Origin: Paracoccus beibuensis
GTDB lineage: Bacteria > Pseudomonadota > Alphaproteobacteria > Rhodobacterales > Rhodobacteraceae
Direction: 5' to 3'
NCBI RefSeq assembly: GCF_026162625.1
Contig: NZ_JAOTBD010000007.1
Coordinates: 85,639 to 149,638 of the forward strand
Length of the DNA: 64,000 nt
Shown: piece by piece, positions 9,031 through 17,592 of the stretch
Numbering within the stretch: the stretch's first letter is position 1
Layout: each line of letters begins with the position of its first letter
The notes under the pieces: generated by a model
What the model was told of the DNA's origin: nothing
Seen by the model: the letters and a program-made list of their open reading frames with translations, nothing else
The model's database searches: none
Program-made: the position numbers and the translations under genes

Positions 9031-9366
9031 TCAGCCGTTCAGTTGATGGTCGCCCCCGTTTTCTAGTGGCCGACCGCGGCGTTTGGGCGGCGGTGGCGGG
9101 ACAATGTTGGCGGGGGCGCGTATGTGCTCCGGGGTCAGGTCGGCGGGATGTCGGAGCCGATAGCTGGCGCCCTCGATCTGGACCACGACGGCATGATGGA
9201 GCAGGCGGTCGAGAAGCGCCGTCGCGACAACGGGATCACCGGAGATCTCGCCCCATTCCGCGAAGCCGCGGTTGGAGGTCAGGGTCATGGCGCCTTTTTC
9301 ACAACGTGCGTTGACCAGCTGGAAAAACAGATTGGCGCCACCGCTGGTGATGGGCAGGTATGGCAA
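9031..9366 (-). pseudogene. istB: istB 3' remnant (IS21 transposition helper ATPase)
   Basis: About 111 codons match the C-terminal part of IS21 IstB: YLPITSGGANLFFQLVN, TSNRGFAEWGE (sensor-type region) and LLDRLLHHAVVVQIEG, then a proline- and arginine-rich tail (PPPPPKRRGRP). The Walker A and B motifs needed for ATP hydrolysis lie in the deleted part, so this fragment is inactive. Confidence 0.85.
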
Positions 9367-9850
9367 CGCATCACGGCTTCCAACGCTTGGTTCGGACAGA
9401 ACCGCCCCCAGAGCCAGCGGCTGTGCCCCAGCACCATGCTGAACAGCCAGACCTTCCGCAGCACGGCGGCTTCAGAGGTAAACTCCACCTGGAACTCGGC
9501 AAAATCCACCTGTGCCTGCTTGCCGGCGGGCGTTTCGAAGCGACGCTCGAACTGCCCTGGCGCCACGGCCCGGACCAGCCGGAGATATTCTGTCAGCGTG
9601 GAACAGGCCCCTGCATACCCCATCCCCTTGATCTCGCGATGCAGCCTGCGGGCCGACAGGCCAGGAAAGCCTTCAAGCCGCACTGCCAGATATGATCGGA
9701 ACCGATCTGCCAGCCGATCGCCCGGCTCTCTGGGTCCATACATCGGGGACTCAAGGCCCCGTTCCAGGTATTTCCGAACCGTCTTGCGGTCGAGCCCGGT
9801 CTGGCGCGTCTCAAATCCAGGATCATCACGATCTCCGTCAATCCTACCAC
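9361..9850 (-). pseudogene. istA: istA 5' remnant (IS21 transposase)
   Basis: The start MVGLTEIVMILDL is at 9850 in one frame. The continuation RQTGLDRKTVRKYLERG, the helix-turn-helix of IstA, is in another frame. A small deletion of roughly ten codons with frame change therefore broke the gene near its 5' end. The sequence then runs through the beginning of the catalytic domain (KQAQVDFAEFQVEF, which contains the first Asp of the DDE triad) up to the deletion scar near 9360. There are at least two independent lesions. Confidence 0.8.
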
Positions 9851-9893
9851 CTGCCCGCCCTTCCCTTGGCAGCAGCAGGGGTAATTCTGCGCC

Positions 9894-9928
9894 GCCGATG
9901 GTCCGGGGCATGCCCCCGGACCATCGGC
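9894..9928. repeat. 15-bp perfect inverted repeat upstream of the istA remnant
   Basis: GCCGATGGTCCGGGG at 9894-9908 is complemented exactly by CCCCGGACCATCGGC at 9914-9928 around a 5-base loop (CATGC). It lies about 45 bp upstream of the istA start and could be a transcription terminator guarding the element or an IS end structure. There is no T run on either side. Confidence 0.6.
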
Positions 9929-10283
9929 ATCAGCGCCAAACCGGGAATTTTCATCCAGCCGTTCTGGGAATTACGTCCAGCACTCACACGCGACCAACGC
10001 CCGGAACAGCGGCATGACCGGCTGCAACGTCCAGACTGCCGTCCACATCCCAACGCACCTGATCGTCGCGCATGATGTCACCAACCATGCCATGAGTGCA
10101 GATGGCACAAGCGACAAATCACGCGGATGATGTACCTTGGCCAGTCAGAAGGGAGGTCCCGCCATGTAAATCCGGTGCCCGATGCCATGAAAAATCTTGC
10201 AATCCACGGCCGCTCAGCCCCCCTTTCAACCGGGTTTCGCCAATCAGGTTGTCGCCCCCGGCACGCGCGGATATGGTGATGCG
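9912..10283. other. Intergenic region upstream of dnaX
   Basis: Apart from the inverted repeat and the transposase scrap, these 370 bases hold no gene. In several alphaproteobacteria the SRP RNA gene lies upstream of dnaX. I looked for its conserved GGAAGCAGCC core on both strands and did not find it. A possible promoter for dnaX is TTGTCG at 10249-10254 with TATGGT at 10272-10277 (17-bp spacer). Confidence 0.35.
9975..10105 (+). pseudogene. Fragment of an IS1182-like transposase
   Basis: In one plus-strand frame the translation reads NSGMTGCNVQTAVHIPTHL and then IVAHDVTNHAM. I recognise this as the conserved GYNVQTAVD...LIVAHEVTN segment of IS1182-type (IS4-like) transposases. Only about 40 codons remain, with no start, no further domains and a degenerate continuation. 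This is an inert scrap between the IS21 remnant and dnaX. Confidence 0.55.
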
Positions 10284-12083
10284 ATGCCCGAGGAACCGAT
10301 GACAGACACGCCGCCCGCCTATCAGGTTCTTGCCAGGAAATACCGGCCCGAGACCTTCGCCGACCTGGTCGGGCAGGACGCCATGGTGCGCACGCTGAAG
10401 AACGCCTTCGCCGCCGACCGAATCGCGCAGGCCTTCATCATGACCGGCATCCGCGGGACCGGAAAGACGACCACGGCGCGGATCATCGCCAAGGGCATGA
10501 ACTGCATCGGACCGGACGGCACCGGCGGTCCCACGACAGAGCCCTGCGGCGTTTGCGAACATTGCGTGGCCATCAGCGAAGGTCGCCATGTCGACGTGAT
10601 GGAGATGGATGCGGCGTCCCGCACCGGCGTCGGGGACATCCGCGAGATCATCGAATCGGTCCACTATCGCGCCGTGTCCGCGCGCTACAAGATCTACATC
10701 ATCGACGAGGTTCACATGCTGTCCACGAGCGCGTTCAACGCGCTGCTGAAGACGCTGGAAGAGCCGCCGCCCCATGTGAAGTTCATCTTCGCGACGACCG
10801 AGATCCGCAAGGTTCCGGTCACCGTCCTGTCGCGCTGCCAGCGATTCGACCTGCGCCGGATCGAGCCGGAGGTGATGATCGCCCTGCTGACCCGCATCGC
10901 GACCGCCGAAGGCGCGCAGATCAGCGAGGACGCGCTGGCGCTGATCACGCGCGCGGCCGAAGGGTCGGCCCGCGACGCGACAAGCCTTCTGGACCAGGCG
11001 ATCAGCCACGGCGCCGGAGAGACGACAGCCGACCAGGTGCGCGCAATGCTGGGCCTGGCCGACCGGGGCCGGGTGCTGGACCTGTTCGAGATGGTGCTGC
11101 GCGGCGATGCGGCGGCAGCCTTGACCGAGTTGCAGTCGCAATATGCCGACGGCGCCGATCCCGTCGCCGTGCTGCGCGACCTGGCAGAGGTTACGCACTG
11201 GATCTCGGTCGTGAAGATCACGCCCGACGCACTGGACGATCCCACGATCTCTCCGGACGAGCGGCTGCGCGGCAAGGATCTGGCCGAGCGTCTGCCGATG
11301 CGGGTCATGTCGCGGATGTGGCAGCTGCTGCTGAAGGCGCTGGAGGAGGTCTCGGCCGCGCCCAACGCCATGATGGCCGCGGAGATGGCGGTCATCCGCC
11401 TGACCCACGTGGCCGACCTGCCCGACCCCGAGGCGCTGATTCGCCGTGTCCAGCAGGCGCATGCAGCCGGTGAGTTTTCCCGCGGACCTTCGGTGGCGGG
11501 CGCCGCAGCCAGCCAAGCCCCGCAAGCCGCCCGCCGCGCCCGCCCTGCACCGGCGATACCCCAGCACGCCAACGCGGCGGCGGCACTTGCCGTGGCGCCA
11601 GAGCTGGTCGAGACCTATCCCGATTTCGCGTCGGTCGTGGAACTGATCCGGCGGATGCGCGACATGACGCTGCTGGTCATGGTTGAACGTCACGTCGCAC
11701 TGGTCCGCTACAGCCCCGGCCGGATCGAATTCGAGCCGCGCACGAACCCGCCCGCGGACCTCGCGCAGCGGCTTGCCGAGCGGCTGCGCGGCTGGACCGG
11801 CGGACAGCGTTGGGCGGTTACGGTGACGAACTCGGGCGGCGCCCCGACCATTGCCGAGACGCGAGAGGCCGAGGCGCAGGCGGCCCGCGACCGGGCGCTG
11901 TCCCTGCCGATCGTGCAGCAGGTGCTGGCGGCCTTCCCCGGCGCGACGCTGCTGAACATCACCCGTGCCGCCCCTGCGGTTCAGGTCGAAGACCTGGCGG
12001 AGGGCGCGGGCAACCCCCACGACGGAACCGACGGCCCTGTGGCCGAGGTCGAGGAATGGGACCCCTTCGAGGATGAGGACTGA
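10284..12083 (+). CDS. dnaX: DNA polymerase III subunits gamma/tau
   Basis: A 599-residue clamp-loader ATPase from ATG 10284. An ATG at 10299 (MTDTPPAYQ) is an alternative, and the longer frame from 10197 adds unrelated residues. The N-terminus is YQVLARKYRPETFADLVGQD, the P-loop GIRGTGKTTTAR is at about residues 55-66, the zinc-binding cysteines lie in the CGVCEHC region, and the DEAD-like box is IIDEVHMLS. The alanine/proline-rich linker (about 410-465) leads to a tau-type C-terminal domain. I see no A-rich slippery heptamer of the E. coli gamma-frameshift kind. It heads the dnaX-ybaB-recR cluster, a conserved bacterial arrangement. Confidence 0.95.
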   Translation: MPEEPMTDTPPAYQVLARKYRPETFADLVGQDAMVRTLKNAFAADRIAQAFIMTGIRGTGKTTTARIIAKGMNCIGPDGTGGPTTEPCGVCEHCVAISEGRHVDVMEMDAASRTGVGDIREIIESVHYRAVSARYKIYIIDEVHMLSTSAFNALLKTLEEPPPHVKFIFATTEIRKVPVTVLSRCQRFDLRRIEPEVMIALLTRIATAEGAQISEDALALITRAAEGSARDATSLLDQAISHGAGETTADQVRAMLGLADRGRVLDLFEMVLRGDAAAALTELQSQYADGADPVAVLRDLAEVTHWISVVKITPDALDDPTISPDERLRGKDLAERLPMRVMSRMWQLLLKALEEVSAAPNAMMAAEMAVIRLTHVADLPDPEALIRRVQQAHAAGEFSRGPSVAGAAASQAPQAARRARPAPAIPQHANAAAALAVAPELVETYPDFASVVELIRRMRDMTLLVMVERHVALVRYSPGRIEFEPRTNPPADLAQRLAERLRGWTGGQRWAVTVTNSGGAPTIAETREAEAQAARDRALSLPIVQQVLAAFPGATLLNITRAAPAVQVEDLAEGAGNPHDGTDGPVAEVEEWDPFEDED

Positions 12084-12086
12084 GAG

Positions 12087-12431
12087 ATGATCAAGGGTTT
12101 GGGCGGCTTTGGCGACATGGCCAAGATGATGAAGACCGCCAAGGAAATGCAGGACAAGATGGCCCAGATGCAGGAAGACCTGGCCTCTGTCACCGTCACC
12201 GGCGAATCCGGGGCGGGGCTGGTCAAGGCGACCTGCACGGCCAAGGGTGAGTTGACCGCGCTCGAGATCGACCCGTCGATCTTCGTGCCATCGGAAAAGG
12301 AGGTCGTCGAGGACCTGATCCTGGCCGCAATCAAGGACGCGCAACGCGCCGCCGAAGCCAGGATGCAGTCTGAGATGGCCCGCATGAGCGAAGGCCTGGG
12401 CCTGCCGCCCGGCATGAAGCTGCCCTTCTGA
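12087..12431 (+). CDS. ybaB: YbaB/EbfC nucleoid-associated protein
   Basis: A 114-residue DNA-binding protein. It has a methionine- and lysine-rich N-terminal helix ([19 protein letters not shown]) and the conserved [20 protein letters not shown] sheet. Members form dimers with a tweezer-like DNA-binding shape. The gene begins three bases after the dnaX stop codon and is followed by recR, so the three are almost certainly co-transcribed. Confidence 0.95.
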   Translation: MIKGLGGFGDMAKMMKTAKEMQDKMAQMQEDLASVTVTGESGAGLVKATCTAKGELTALEIDPSIFVPSEKEVVEDLILAAIKDAQRAAEARMQSEMARMSEGLGLPPGMKLPF

Positions 12432-12438
12432 TCCTGCG

Positions 12439-13038
12439 ATGGCCGAAGGCAGCGACGACATCCAGGCGCTGATCGCTCTGATGGCGCGGCTTCCGGGCCT
12501 TGGGCCGCGTTCGGCGCGGCGCATCGTGCTGCAGCTGGTCCGCAAGCGCGGCCAGCACATGGTCCAGTTGGCGCAGCTTCTGGACCGCGTGGCGCAGAAT
12601 TCGCGCGAATGCGCCGTCTGCGGCAATATCACCGACCGCGACGTCTGCGCCATCTGCACCGATCCTGCCCGTGCGACGGGCGAGATCTGCGTGGTGCAGG
12701 ACGTGGCCGATCTGTGGGCGCTGGAACGCGGACAGGCGTTCCGCGGCAGGTACCACGTCCTCGGCGGAACGCTTTCGGCCTTGGACGAGATCGGGCCGGA
12801 CGACCTTGGCATCCCTGCCCTGCTGACCCGCGTCGACGACGAACGGGTCACCGAGGTCATCCTTGCCTTGAATGCGACGGTCGACGGGCAGACGACGGCG
12901 CATTACATTGCCGATGCTCTGGAAGGATCGGTCGTCAAGGTCACCGGTCTCGCTCAGGGCGTCCCGATCGGCGGTGAACTCGACTACCTCGACGACGGCA
13001 CGATCAGCGCCGCGTTGCGCGCCCGGCGGAGTCTCTGA
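12439..13038 (+). CDS. recR: Recombination mediator protein RecR
   Basis: A 199-residue RecR of normal length. It has the N-terminal helix-hairpin-helix ([16 protein letters not shown]), the four-cysteine zinc finger [16 protein letters not shown] at about 57-72, and the Toprim segment starting at [14 protein letters not shown]. With RecO it loads RecA onto SSB-coated gaps. It is the last gene of the dnaX-ybaB-recR operon, eight bases after ybaB. Confidence 0.96.
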   Translation: MAEGSDDIQALIALMARLPGLGPRSARRIVLQLVRKRGQHMVQLAQLLDRVAQNSRECAVCGNITDRDVCAICTDPARATGEICVVQDVADLWALERGQAFRGRYHVLGGTLSALDEIGPDDLGIPALLTRVDDERVTEVILALNATVDGQTTAHYIADALEGSVVKVTGLAQGVPIGGELDYLDDGTISAALRARRSL

Positions 13039-13096
13039 CACGACAAAGGGCCGCGCGATCGCAGCCCCATCCAGATTCACACGCCATGCAGGGGGT

Positions 13097-13119
13097 CCGG
13101 GGGATGCGTAATCCCCCGG
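13097..13119. terminator. Hairpin between convergent recR and hsp20
   Basis: CCGGGGGAT at 13097-13105 pairs with ATCCCCCGG at 13111-13119 around GCGTA. It lies between two convergent genes and could end transcription from both sides. Neither side has a clear T run. Confidence 0.5.
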
Positions 13120-13135
13120 GCGTCGCGGGACGCAA

Positions 13136-13588
13136 TCAGGCGTCCAGCTTCGCGACCTTCGGCGCGGCCTTGGAGATCTCGATGCGGCGCGGTTTCAACG
13201 CCTCGGGGATCTCGCGGACCAGGTCGATATGCAGCATGCCGTCGGCATGGCTGGCACCGTCGACGCGGACATGGTCGGCCAAGGTGAACTTACGCTCGAA
13301 CGCGCGCGTGGCGATGCCGCGATGCAGGTAGGTCCGGCCATCGTCCTCGTCGGCCTTGCGGGCCGAGACGATCACGGCGCCGTCACGCACCTCCACGTTC
13401 AGGTCATCGGCCGTAAAGCCGGCCACGGCGATCGAGATGCGATAGGCATCCTCGCCGGTCTTCTCGATATTGTAGGGCGGATAGGTCGATGCCGACACGT
13501 CGGCAGTCATCGCGCGGTCCATCACGTCGGCGAGACGGTCGAAGCCTACGGAAGCGCGGTAGAGCGGGGTCAGATCAAAGTTACGCAT
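13136..13588 (-). CDS. Small heat-shock protein, Hsp20/IbpA family
   Basis: A 150-residue chaperone from ATG 13588, which has a GAGGA ribosome site nine bases upstream. A longer frame to 13681 lacks such a site. The sequence MRNFDLTPLYRASVGFDRLA is typical of IbpA-type proteins. The alpha-crystallin domain follows (YPPYNIEKTGEDAYRISIAV, then ARKADEDDGRTYLHRGIATR), with a C-terminal IPEALKPRRIEI tail. It holds unfolding proteins for later refolding. A heat-shock promoter is likely but I could not place one. Confidence 0.93.
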   Translation of the reverse strand: MRNFDLTPLYRASVGFDRLADVMDRAMTADVSASTYPPYNIEKTGEDAYRISIAVAGFTADDLNVEVRDGAVIVSARKADEDDGRTYLHRGIATRAFERKFTLADHVRVDGASHADGMLHIDLVREIPEALKPRRIEISKAAPKVAKLDA

Positions 13589-13716
13589 CTTGGTCACATC
13601 CTCGGATAAAGCGATGTCATGGCTGCCCCCCGGATCCCGGGCGGGCGTTCCACCGACGCCATTCAGGCCGCCGGTTTCCATGATCTATAGCGCCGAAGAT
13701 GCGTTTCAAGACCCTC

Positions 13717-15015
13717 TCAGACGGAAATGAGCGCAGGCGGTTTCGGCCCGCCGGTCGCCCAGTCCAGCAGCTCGACCGTGTGGACTACGGGCAGCCGGGT
13801 GCCGCCGCCGATCTGCATCATGCAGCCGATGTTTCCGGCGGCGATCACCTGCGGCGTGACGGCCTCCAGCGTGGCGACCTTGCGGGACTTCAGTTCGGCC
13901 GACAGTTCCGGCTGCAGAAGATTGTACGTTCCCGCCGATCCGCAGCAGATATGCGGATCGGCAGGCTCGACCACCCGGAACCCCGCCTGCGTCAGCAGAT
14001 CCTTGGGCGCCGAGCGGATCTGCTGCCCGTGCTGCAGCGAACAGGCCGAGTGATAAGCTACCCGCATCCCCTCTCCCTGCTCGCCCTTGCGCGTGGGCAG
14101 GCCCAGGCCGACCAGGAACTCGGTCACGTCGCGGGCCAGGCTCGCAACGCGCCGGGCGTCGGCTTCGACCGGATCGCCCGCGAACAGGTGGCCATAGTCC
14201 TTGATCGTCGTCCCGCAGCCTGAGGTGTTGATGATGACCGCGTCCAGCGGCCCCTCGGCCTCGGCCGCCAGAAGGCGCGCGATGCTGTCGCGGGCGCGGG
14301 CCTTGCCGTCGGCCTCTTGTCCCATGTGCAGGGTCAGCGCACCGCAGCAGCCGAAATCGCGGGGGATCACCACCTCGCAGCCCGCGCGCCGCAGCAGACG
14401 GATGGTCGCGTCGTTGATGTCGGTGTTCAGCGCCCGCTGCGCGCAACCGATCATCAGCGCCACGCGCGCCCGCCGCTCACCGATGGCAGGAAAGGTCTGG
14501 CCGTCGTCGTTGCGGCTGACCGGCGGAATGCGCGCCGGCGCCATGCCGATCATCGCCCGAAGACGCTTGTCCGGCACCAGGCCCGCCACCGGCCGCGCCA
14601 GCCTGGCGCCCAGCAGCGCCACCCGGAACCGCCGAGGGTGAGGAAGGACAAGCCGCAAGACCAAGCGCAGTGCACGGTCGCGCCACGGCCGGCGATAGGT
14701 TTCCTCGATATGTTCGCGGGCGTGTTCCAGTAGATGGGCATAGTGAACGCCCGACGGGCAGGTCGTCATGCAGCTGAGGCAGCCGAGGCACCGGTCGATG
14801 TGCTTGACCGTCTTGGCATCGGCGGGACGGCCGGATTCCAGCATGTCCTTGATCAGGTAGATGCGGCCGCGCGGGCTGTCCAACTCGTCGCCGAGAACCT
14901 TGTAGGTCGGGCATGTCGCCGTGCAGAAGCCGCAATGGACGCAGGTCCGGAGGATCTTGTTCGACCGCGCGATCAGCGGGTCCGACAGCTGTTCTGGCGT
15001 GAAATGGGTCTGCAT
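13717..15015 (-). CDS. glcF: Glycolate oxidase iron-sulfur subunit GlcF
   Basis: A 432-residue protein from ATG 15015. Upstream extension of the frame is shadow sequence inside glcE. Two 4Fe-4S ferredoxin motifs, CVHCGFCTATCP (about 24-35) and CLGCLSCMTTCP (about 76-87), are followed by two cysteine-rich CCG domains (CCGALTLHMGQ and CCGSAGTYNLLQ). It passes electrons from the flavin subunits to the membrane quinone pool. The ATG overlaps the glcE stop (ATGA at 15015-15012), so translation is coupled. Confidence 0.96.
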   Translation of the reverse strand: MQTHFTPEQLSDPLIARSNKILRTCVHCGFCTATCPTYKVLGDELDSPRGRIYLIKDMLESGRPADAKTVKHIDRCLGCLSCMTTCPSGVHYAHLLEHAREHIEETYRRPWRDRALRLVLRLVLPHPRRFRVALLGARLARPVAGLVPDKRLRAMIGMAPARIPPVSRNDDGQTFPAIGERRARVALMIGCAQRALNTDINDATIRLLRRAGCEVVIPRDFGCCGALTLHMGQEADGKARARDSIARLLAAEAEGPLDAVIINTSGCGTTIKDYGHLFAGDPVEADARRVASLARDVTEFLVGLGLPTRKGEQGEGMRVAYHSACSLQHGQQIRSAPKDLLTQAGFRVVEPADPHICCGSAGTYNLLQPELSAELKSRKVATLEAVTPQVIAAGNIGCMMQIGGGTRLPVVHTVELLDWATGGPKPPALISV

Positions 15016-16055
15016 CAGGTTTGTCCAGCAAAGGTCTTGCGCGGGTCGAAGCGGTTCTGCAGCTCGCGCTCCAGCCGGGCGGTCACCGGGTCTTGTGCGG
15101 GCACGATTGCCGGGCTTGCCCCAGAGATGCGGCGGGCATGGCCCGAGAAGGCCGGAAGCTGCGGGACCTGGCCTGCCGGAAGCTGGACGTGGATCAGCGC
15201 GCCACCCCAGTCCAGGAACAGCGGCAACGGCAGGTGGGCCAGCAGCATGGGTGCCTCGCTTGGACGGCAGATGATGCGCCAGGTATCCAGCGTCGCATCC
15301 TGGGCATCGGCACAAAGAAGACGCCAGGCGTCGGGGTCACCTTCAACGACCGTGCCGAAGGTTGAGAGGCGAGAGGTCAGGTCGGCGGCGCGGGCCTTCA
15401 CGGACGCCGCCAGGCCTTCCAGCCGGATCAGCGCGCCGTGGCCCGGCAGCCAGGCCGCACCGGACACGTCGTCGGGGCCGCCCAGGGCACTGGTCAGGGC
15501 GCGGATGGCCCCCGGAGCATCGAGGCCCGGCAGCGCCAGCGTCGTCGTGACGGGCGGCAGGGGCGCAGTGCGGAAACTCAGCTCGGTCAGCGCGCCGAGC
15601 GTGCCGCGACTGCCCGCCATCAGCTTCACGAGGTCATAGCCCGTGACGTTCTTCATGACGCGGCCGCCGTTCTGGACGAGCTCGCCGTGCCCGTCGACGA
15701 AGCGCACGCCGATCAGCGCATCGCGCGCCGCCCCCGCCTGCACCCGCCGCGGCCCCGAGGCGTTCGTCGCGGCAACGCCGCCAATGGTCGATCCGGGCGC
15801 GCCGGGCGGTTCGAAGGCCAGCATCTGGCCTTCCGCCGCCAGCGTGTGCCGCACGGTTTCAAGCGTCGTGCCGGCGCGAACGACCAGGGTCAGCGCCTCG
15901 GGTTCATAGAGCGTGACGCCGATCATGGCAGTCATGTCGACCCGCGCGCCCTGCCCTTCACCGGGCCAGAGGCGCGTGGCGCCGCCGGTGATCGACAGGG
16001 ACTCTCGCGTGCCTCGGATCAGGTCGGCCAGCTGGCTCTCGGTCTCAGGCCGCAT
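15015..16055 (-). CDS. glcE: Glycolate oxidase FAD-binding subunit GlcE
   Basis: A 346-residue FAD-linked subunit with the PCMH-type FAD fold: LSITGGATRLW (about 20-30), FEPPGAPGSTIGGVAATNASG (about 81-101) and MKNVTGYDLVKLMAGSRGTLG (about 134-154). It lacks the full second FAD-oxidase domain found in GlcD, as usual for GlcE. It overlaps glcD by 11 bases and glcF by the ATGA junction. glcD, glcE and glcF therefore form one transcript reading leftwards. Confidence 0.95.
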   Translation of the reverse strand: MRPETESQLADLIRGTRESLSITGGATRLWPGEGQGARVDMTAMIGVTLYEPEALTLVVRAGTTLETVRHTLAAEGQMLAFEPPGAPGSTIGGVAATNASGPRRVQAGAARDALIGVRFVDGHGELVQNGGRVMKNVTGYDLVKLMAGSRGTLGALTELSFRTAPLPPVTTTLALPGLDAPGAIRALTSALGGPDDVSGAAWLPGHGALIRLEGLAASVKARAADLTSRLSTFGTVVEGDPDAWRLLCADAQDATLDTWRIICRPSEAPMLLAHLPLPLFLDWGGALIHVQLPAGQVPQLPAFSGHARRISGASPAIVPAQDPVTARLERELQNRFDPRKTFAGQT

Positions 16056-17505
16056 CGGCGGGCCGGTTCAGGCGACGCTCGCGCCGCGGCGCGCTGACGT
16101 CGAGCGGGAAGACCTTGGCCGCGTTCAGAAGCCAATCGGGGTCGAAGGCGTCCTTGACGCGCATCTGCGCTTCCAGGTCGGACGGCCGGAACTGGACGCT
16201 CATCAGGTCGCGCTTTTCGATGCCGACGCCGTGTTCTCCGGTCAGACAGCCGCCGACCTCAACGCAAAGCCGCAGGATGTCCGCACCAAGCGCCTCGGCC
16301 CGGTCAAGATCGCCGGGCGTGTTGGCGTCATAGATGATCAGCGGGTGCATGTTGCCGTCGCCCGCGTGAAAGACGTTGGCGACCGCCAGCCCGTATTGCC
16401 GCGACAGATCGCCGATGCCCGCCAAAACCGAGGGGAGCGCCGTGACCGGGATCGTCCCATCGAGGCAGATATAGTCGCCCATCTGGCCCATCGCGCCGAA
16501 GGCCGATTTGCGGCCCAGCCAGATGCGGCGGGATTCGTCCTCGGACCGGCTTTCGCGGAACTCGACCGGGTCGAACCCCAGCGCGATGTCGCGGATGAGG
16601 GCCAGCTGCTCGTCGATCTCGGGGGCGGTGCCCTCGACCTCGACGATCAGCAGCGCCTCGCAGTCGGGATAGCCGGCGCCGGCATGGGTCTCGGTCGCGC
16701 GGATGCAGGGGCTGTCCATGAACTCGATCGCGACGGGGATGATGCCCGCGCGGATGATCGCCGCGACGCAGGCGCCCGCGGTCTCGCTGTTGTCGAAGCC
16801 GATCAGCACCGGACGGGCGCCGGCGGGCTTGGGCAGGATGCGCAGCGTCGCCTCGGTCACGATGCCCAGCTGGCCTTCGGACCCGCAGACGACGCCCAGC
16901 AGGTCCAGCCCCGGTCCCTCGCCCATCGGACCGCCGAGGGTCACGACCGAACCATCCATCAGGACCATCGTCACGCCCAGCAGGTTGTTGGTGGTCACCC
17001 CGTATTTCAGGCAATGCGCCCCGCCCGAATTCATCGCGATGTTGCCGCCGATGGCGCAGGCCAGTTGGCTGGAGGGATCGGGCGCATAGAAGAAGCCAAG
17101 CCCGTCGACCGCGCCTGAAACCGACAGGTTCGTACGCCCGGCCTGCACGCGGATCAGCCGGTCCTCGGACGCGATTTCCAGCACAGCGGTCATGCGCGAC
17201 AGGCCCAGGACGACCGCGTCGGCCGTGGGCATCGAGCCGCCAGCAAGGCTGGTCCCCGCGCCGCGCGGCACGACCGGAACGCGCAGGTCATGGCACAGCC
17301 GCATCAGGCGCGACACGTCCTCGGTCGACGACGGCAGAACCACGGCCAGCGGTGCACAGCTATAGGCCGCCAGCGCATCGCATTCATAGGCGCGCGTTTC
17401 GGCGGGATCGTCGATGACGGCACCGGGCAGCGCGTGCTGCAGCGCCTGGACGATGGCCTGCCTGCGCGACAGGACCGACGCGTCTGGTGGGGGCATCTGG
17501 ATCAT
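16045..17505 (-). CDS. glcD: Glycolate oxidase subunit GlcD, FAD-linked
   Basis: A 486-residue flavoprotein that oxidises glycolate (or D-lactate) to the 2-oxo acid. The FAD-binding PCMH domain shows VVPRGAGTSLAGGSMP (about 76-91) and ACAIGGNIAMNSGGAHCLKY (about 149-168). The C-terminal cap ends with GGCLTGEHGVGIEKRDLM (about 416-433), the conserved flavin-contact signature. It is the first gene of the glcDEF operon. No GlcC-type regulator or malate synthase gene adjoins, so regulation must come from elsewhere. Confidence 0.95.
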   Translation of the reverse strand: MIQMPPPDASVLSRRQAIVQALQHALPGAVIDDPAETRAYECDALAAYSCAPLAVVLPSSTEDVSRLMRLCHDLRVPVVPRGAGTSLAGGSMPTADAVVLGLSRMTAVLEIASEDRLIRVQAGRTNLSVSGAVDGLGFFYAPDPSSQLACAIGGNIAMNSGGAHCLKYGVTTNNLLGVTMVLMDGSVVTLGGPMGEGPGLDLLGVVCGSEGQLGIVTEATLRILPKPAGARPVLIGFDNSETAGACVAAIIRAGIIPVAIEFMDSPCIRATETHAGAGYPDCEALLIVEVEGTAPEIDEQLALIRDIALGFDPVEFRESRSEDESRRIWLGRKSAFGAMGQMGDYICLDGTIPVTALPSVLAGIGDLSRQYGLAVANVFHAGDGNMHPLIIYDANTPGDLDRAEALGADILRLCVEVGGCLTGEHGVGIEKRDLMSVQFRPSDLEAQMRVKDAFDPDWLLNAAKVFPLDVSAPRRERRLNRPADAA

Positions 17506-17592
17506 GGCCGGTTCTCCTCCCTGCCGTTCGACCGACGATAGGACGGCGACAGGGGGCTTTCAAGGCGCGGGCGGCACGCCTAATGTCGCGTC

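Larger units (their letters stand above)
9031..9850 (-). mobile_element. IS21-family element remnant with large internal deletion
   Basis: The minus strand carries the N-terminal third of an IstA transposase followed at once by the C-terminal end of its IstB helper ATPase. The rest of istA and most of istB, well over a kilobase in intact elements, is missing. The join is near 9360. IstA sequence ends at NQALEAVMRCH and IstB sequence begins around MPYLPITSGG in a different frame. The element cannot encode an active transposase. I could not define the terminal inverted repeats with confidence. Confidence 0.85.

Noticed and set aside
9930..10283. A possible SRP RNA gene upstream of dnaX
   Set aside because: The conserved GGAAGCAGCC core is absent on both strands.
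11450..11600. A programmed frameshift in dnaX that would give a gamma product
   Set aside because: There is no A-rich slippery sequence, and the frame is open through to the tau-type end.
10119..12860. A 913-codon open frame on the minus strand opposite dnaX-ybaB-recR
   Set aside because: It is a shadow of real genes in high-GC DNA. The plus strand has three well-known families with correct motifs and spacing.
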